The position numbers were made by a program, and so were the translations under genes. Positions 62,597 through 64,000 of a stretch of DNA of 64,000 nt are shown piece after piece (the stretch's first letter is position 1; every line of letters starts with the position of its first letter). The stretch comes from Streptomyces coacervatus (GTDB taxonomy: Bacteria > Actinomycetota > Actinomycetes > Streptomycetales > Streptomycetaceae), in NCBI RefSeq assembly GCF_029223485.1, contig NZ_JARHTP010000004.1, forward strand, positions 248,001 through 312,000. Direction: 5' to 3'. A model generated the notes under the pieces. That model did no database searches and had not been told where the DNA came from. It worked only from the letters and a program-made list of their open reading frames with translations.

Positions 62597-64000
62597 GCAG
62601 AGCCTGCTCCAGTCGCTCCGCCACCAGTTTCACGAAACGCGCGGGCTCCTTCGGCTGGCCGCCCTCCGCGAGGACCGCCAGGCCGTGCAACAGCTCGGCG
62701 GTCTCGACGAGTTCGGCGCGGTCCTCGCGCTCCTGGTACGCCTGGTTCAGGCCCTGCACCAGCGGATGTGCGGGGTTGAGTTCGAGGATCCGCTTGGTGG
62801 GCGGGATCTCCTGGCCCATGGCCCGGTACATGTTCTCCAGCGCCGGAGTCAGGTCGTGGGCGTCGGAGACGACGCAGGCCGGGGAGACGGTCAGGCGCGT
62901 CGACAGGCGGACGTCCTTCACGTCCTCGGCCAGTTGCTCCTTCAGCCAGCCCAGCAGCGCGGCGTACGCCTCCGTCTGCTTCTCCCGCTCACCGTCGGCC
63001 TGTTCGTCGCCCTGGACGTCGAGGTCGATCTCGCCCTTGGCCACGGACCGCAGCTTCTTGCCGTCGAACTCGCCCACGGCGTCGACCCACACTTCGTCGA
63101 CCGCGTCGGTCAGCAGCAGGACCTCGACGCCGCGCGCCCGGAACGCCTCCATGTGCGGGGAGTTCTCGATGCTCTGCCGGGACTCGCCGGTCATGTAGTA
63201 GATGTCGTCCTGGCCGTCCGTCATCCGCTCCACGTACTGCTGGAGCGTGGTCGGCTCGTCCTCGGCGTGCGTGCTGGCGAAGGACGCGACCGCGAGCAGG
63301 GCGTCGCGGTTGTCCGGGTCGCCGAACAGCCCCTCCTTCAGCACGGCGCCGAACTCCCGCCAGAACGCGGCGTACTTGTCAGGGTCGCCCGCCTTCATCT
63401 CCTTGACCGAGGACAGGACCTTCTTGGTCAGCCGGCGCTGGATCATCCGGATGTGCCGGTCCTGCTGGAGGATCTCGCGGGAGACGTTGAGCGAGAGGTC
63501 CTGCGCGTCGACGACGCCCTTGACGAAGCGGAGGTAGGGCGGCAGCAGCGCCTCGCAGTCGTCCATGATCAGCACGCGCTTGACGTACAGCTGCAGGCCG
63601 CGCCGGAAGTCCCGGGTGAACAGGTCGTGCGGGGCGTGTGCCGGAAGGAACAGCAGGGCCTGGTACTCGAAGGTGCCCTCCGCCTGGAGGCGGATCGTCT
63701 CCAGGGGGTCGCGCCAGTCGTGGCTGACGTGCTTGTACAGCTCGTGGTACTCGTCGTCGGAGACCTCGTCGCGGGAGCGGGCCCACAGAGCCTTCATCGA
63801 GTTCAGCGTCTCGGGCTCGGGCGCGTCCTCGCCCTCGTCGCCCGGCTTCGGGACCAGCCGGATCGGCCAGGTGATGAAGTCGGAGTACCGCTTGACGATC
63901 TCCTTGATCTTCCATGTGGAGGTGTAGTCGTGCAGCTGGTTCTCGGGGTCGGCCGGCTTGAGGTGGAGCGTGACGGCGGTCCCCTGCGGCGCGTCGGCGA
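62592..64000 (-). CDS. htpG: Molecular chaperone HtpG (Hsp90), 5' end outside window
   Basis: About 469 C-terminal residues; the ATP-binding N-domain lies beyond the right edge. Starts in-window at TAVTLHLKPADPENQLHDYTSTWKIKEIVKRYSDFITWPI, the boundary of N and middle domains. Middle-domain motifs: DWRDPLETIRLQAEGTFEYQALLFLPA, LYVKRVLIMDDCEALLPPYLRFVKGVVDAQDLSLNVSREILQQDRHIRMIQRRLTKKVL, KMKAGDPDKYAAFWREFG. C-terminal dimerisation domain from about AEDVKDVRLSTRLTVSPACVV. Full bacterial HtpG proteins are about 630 residues, so about 70-75% is present. Dimeric ATP-driven chaperone in the cytoplasm. Confidence 0.95.
   Translation of the reverse strand, partial: ADAPQGTAVTLHLKPADPENQLHDYTSTWKIKEIVKRYSDFITWPIRLVPKPGDEGEDAPEPETLNSMKALWARSRDEVSDDEYHELYKHVSHDWRDPLETIRLQAEGTFEYQALLFLPAHAPHDLFTRDFRRGLQLYVKRVLIMDDCEALLPPYLRFVKGVVDAQDLSLNVSREILQQDRHIRMIQRRLTKKVLSSVKEMKAGDPDKYAAFWREFGAVLKEGLFGDPDNRDALLAVASFASTHAEDEPTTLQQYVERMTDGQDDIYYMTGESRQSIENSPHMEAFRARGVEVLLLTDAVDEVWVDAVGEFDGKKLRSVAKGEIDLDVQGDEQADGEREKQTEAYAALLGWLKEQLAEDVKDVRLSTRLTVSPACVVSDAHDLTPALENMYRAMGQEIPPTKRILELNPAHPLVQGLNQAYQEREDRAELVETAELLHGLAVLAEGGQPKEPARFVKLVAERLEQALR

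Overview
The window is very GC-rich DNA with strong third-position G/C bias, frequent GTG/TTG starts and purine-rich ribosome binding sites. The gene content (RsbW-like ATPase, MmyB-type regulator remnant, DUF574-type methyltransferase, F420-type luciferase-like enzyme, NarL-type two-component system) and two copies of a GCGCCCC-GAA-GGGGCGC intergenic hairpin element point to a Streptomyces or close relative. Density of one-component regulators, oxidoreductases and decayed genes suggests accessory chromosome (arm-like) DNA. I see no rRNA, tRNA, CRISPR array, insertion sequence or phage module.

Layout. 1-9.5 kb: VOC dioxygenase-like gene (cut by the window edge) divergent from a TetR gene; DHA2-type MFS exporter divergent from a second TetR gene, which leads into a DUF2993 protein and is followed by a paralogous third TetR; RsbW-like ATPase; SDR with two perfect operator palindromes; PadR; a fourth TetR; a 53-residue membrane protein; SGNH hydrolase. 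9.5-18 kb: epoxide-hydrolase-like enzyme, SDR, FAD/NAD oxidoreductase, a patch of decayed genes (SDR and MmyB remnants), then a NarL/DesK-type two-component pair beside an MMPL transporter. 18-23.4 kb: LysR divergent from an FdhF/YdeP molybdopterin oxidoreductase, head-to-head remnants of an SRPBCC gene and a LysR gene, and a DUF1326 protein. 23.5-30.6 kb: LLM-class enzyme and aldo/keto reductase divergent from a TetR gene; a secreted protein made of 9-residue Pro/Tyr repeats; an orphan PstS-like lipoprotein; TetR/NAD-epimerase pair with twin operators. 31-40.4 kb: phosphotransferase-like protein, NmrA/HxlR pair, ICMT-like membrane methyltransferase, two overlapping SDRs, APC permease divergent from LysR, and an FMO-like monooxygenase. 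40.5-43.6 kb: a compact cluster of DUF2182, NrtS-like, DUF1326 and an ArsP/DUF318-type permease, which is the best candidate here for a poorly described (metal-related?) system. 43.7-51.8 kb: secreted hydrolase, secreted beta-helix/discoidin-domain protein, methyltransferase, GAPDH, GlxA-type regulator, short PKS linker remnant, membrane-anchored hypothetical.

51.9-59.3 kb is one co-directional sugar-utilisation operon: a regulator with a DeoR-type HTH and a LacI-type sensor domain, a frameshifted sugar-binding lipoprotein, two permeases, a 2-hydroxyacid dehydrogenase and a DUF2264 protein, with stop/start overlaps between the last four genes. The remainder holds a serine/threonine dehydratase-like enzyme, remnants of a sugar permease, a beta-helix lyase and an FAD monooxygenase, a TetR gene and the 3' two thirds of htpG running off the right edge.

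Recurring themes are regulator-enzyme pairs whose intergenic gaps carry twin operator-like palindromes, and several coding sequences broken by apparent single-base losses in C/G runs. The latter may be real decay or consensus errors and should be checked against reads.
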